Program-made: the position numbers and the translations under genes
Shown here: positions 63,822 to 64,000 of the stretch, piece by piece
Layout: each line of letters begins with the position of its first letter
Numbering within the stretch: position 1 is the stretch's first letter
Assembly: GCA_963727075.1 (NCBI GenBank)
Contig: CAVSET010000002.1
Span: 124,001 to 188,000 of the forward strand
Source: Bog-756 sp963727075
GTDB taxonomy: Bacteria > Actinomycetota > Acidimicrobiia > Acidimicrobiales > RAAP-2
Length of the DNA stretch: 64,000 nucleotides
Direction of reading: 5' to 3'
The notes under the pieces: generated by a model
Told to the model about the DNA's origin: nothing
Seen by the model: only the letters and a program-made list of their open reading frames with translations
Databases searched by the model: none

Positions 63822-64000
63822 GTGCAGGCCCGCCAGACCGAGGTGGCGCCGGTCGAGTCCGAGCTTCCCGACATCGTCGAGTCCCAGGCCACCGACCGCC
63901 CCTGGTTGGTCATCGTGTGGAACGACCCGATCAACCTGATGTCGTTCGTGACCTACGTCTTCCAGAAGCTCTTCGGCTACTCCAAGGAGAAGGCCACCAA
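63822..64000 (+). CDS. clpS: ClpS adaptor protein (3' end outside window)
   Basis: The frame reads RPWLVIVWNDPINLMSFVTY and VFQKLFGYSKEKAT at the edge. This is the N-degron adaptor ClpS, which delivers substrates to ClpAP/ClpCP. The start is GTG 63822 or GTG 63843. The rest is outside the window. Confidence 0.88.
   Translation, partial: MQARQTEVAPVESELPDIVESQATDRPWLVIVWNDPINLMSFVTYVFQKLFGYSKEKAT

Overview
The window is a GC-rich chromosomal segment from an actinobacterium. The mix of F420-type luciferase-like oxidoreductases, a WS/DGAT acyltransferase, an Eis-type acetyltransferase, SenX3-RegX3, a SCO6880-type secretion gene and polyphosphate glucokinase suggests an Acidimicrobiia- or Mycobacteriales-like lineage; that placement is an inference from gene content. 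Many genes that look conserved are broken by single-base shifts, often in G/C runs and including the essential serS, so uncorrected sequence error is a likely cause for much of the breakage. I describe such genes as one gene and give the approximate break points.

0-31 kb is a mosaic of single genes: an Eis-like acetyltransferase (partial), secreted lipoproteins, a patatin and a WS/DGAT enzyme (neutral lipid), alpha/beta hydrolases, an FAD-linked dehydrogenase, an LLM oxidoreductase, a HEPN-like protein, a decayed GH5 glycosidase, a broken phytoene-desaturase-like gene, an LPFTG surface protein, a cyclase-domain protein, small dimeric-barrel proteins, a PhyH/methyltransferase pair, a large S8 protease with a repeat-rich tail and an internally duplicated lipoprotein. 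A 410-bp IS481-derived relic sits 12 bp from a tRNA-Arg(ACG) gene.

31.5-41.4 kb is acyl-CoA and xenobiotic metabolism: a CaiB-type CoA transferase behind a palindromic operator, a DUF35 protein overlapping a thiolase-like gene, an MDR oxidoreductase, a CHAD protein facing a polyphosphate glucokinase (both polyphosphate-related), an amidase, an LLM oxidoreductase and a cytochrome P450.

41.4-54.9 kb is a minus-strand type IV secretion operon with tightly overlapping genes, in transcription order: pilin-like protein, VirB6/TrbL-like protein, SCO6880 protein, VirB4 ATPase, VirD4 coupling protein. The VirB4 gene is cut at the codons for GMFDG(P)TT by a lower-GC block of about 6.9 kb (43578-50465). 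The block carries unrelated cargo (a TetR-like regulator, a membrane/GNAT gene, a pepsin-like aspartic protease, LapA, secreted proteins and gene fragments). Copies of the interrupted codons lie at both junctions and at two internal points, so it looks like a tandem array of site-specifically inserted cassettes. No recombinase is visible.

54.9-64 kb is core chromosome: senX3-regX3, joined by seven 17-bp repeats that form a chain of hexapeptide mini-ORFs with overlapping stop and start codons; an alpha/beta hydrolase; serS; an ABC exporter; a TlpA-like thioredoxin; ctaB and ctaA (heme O and heme A synthesis); and the start of clpS.
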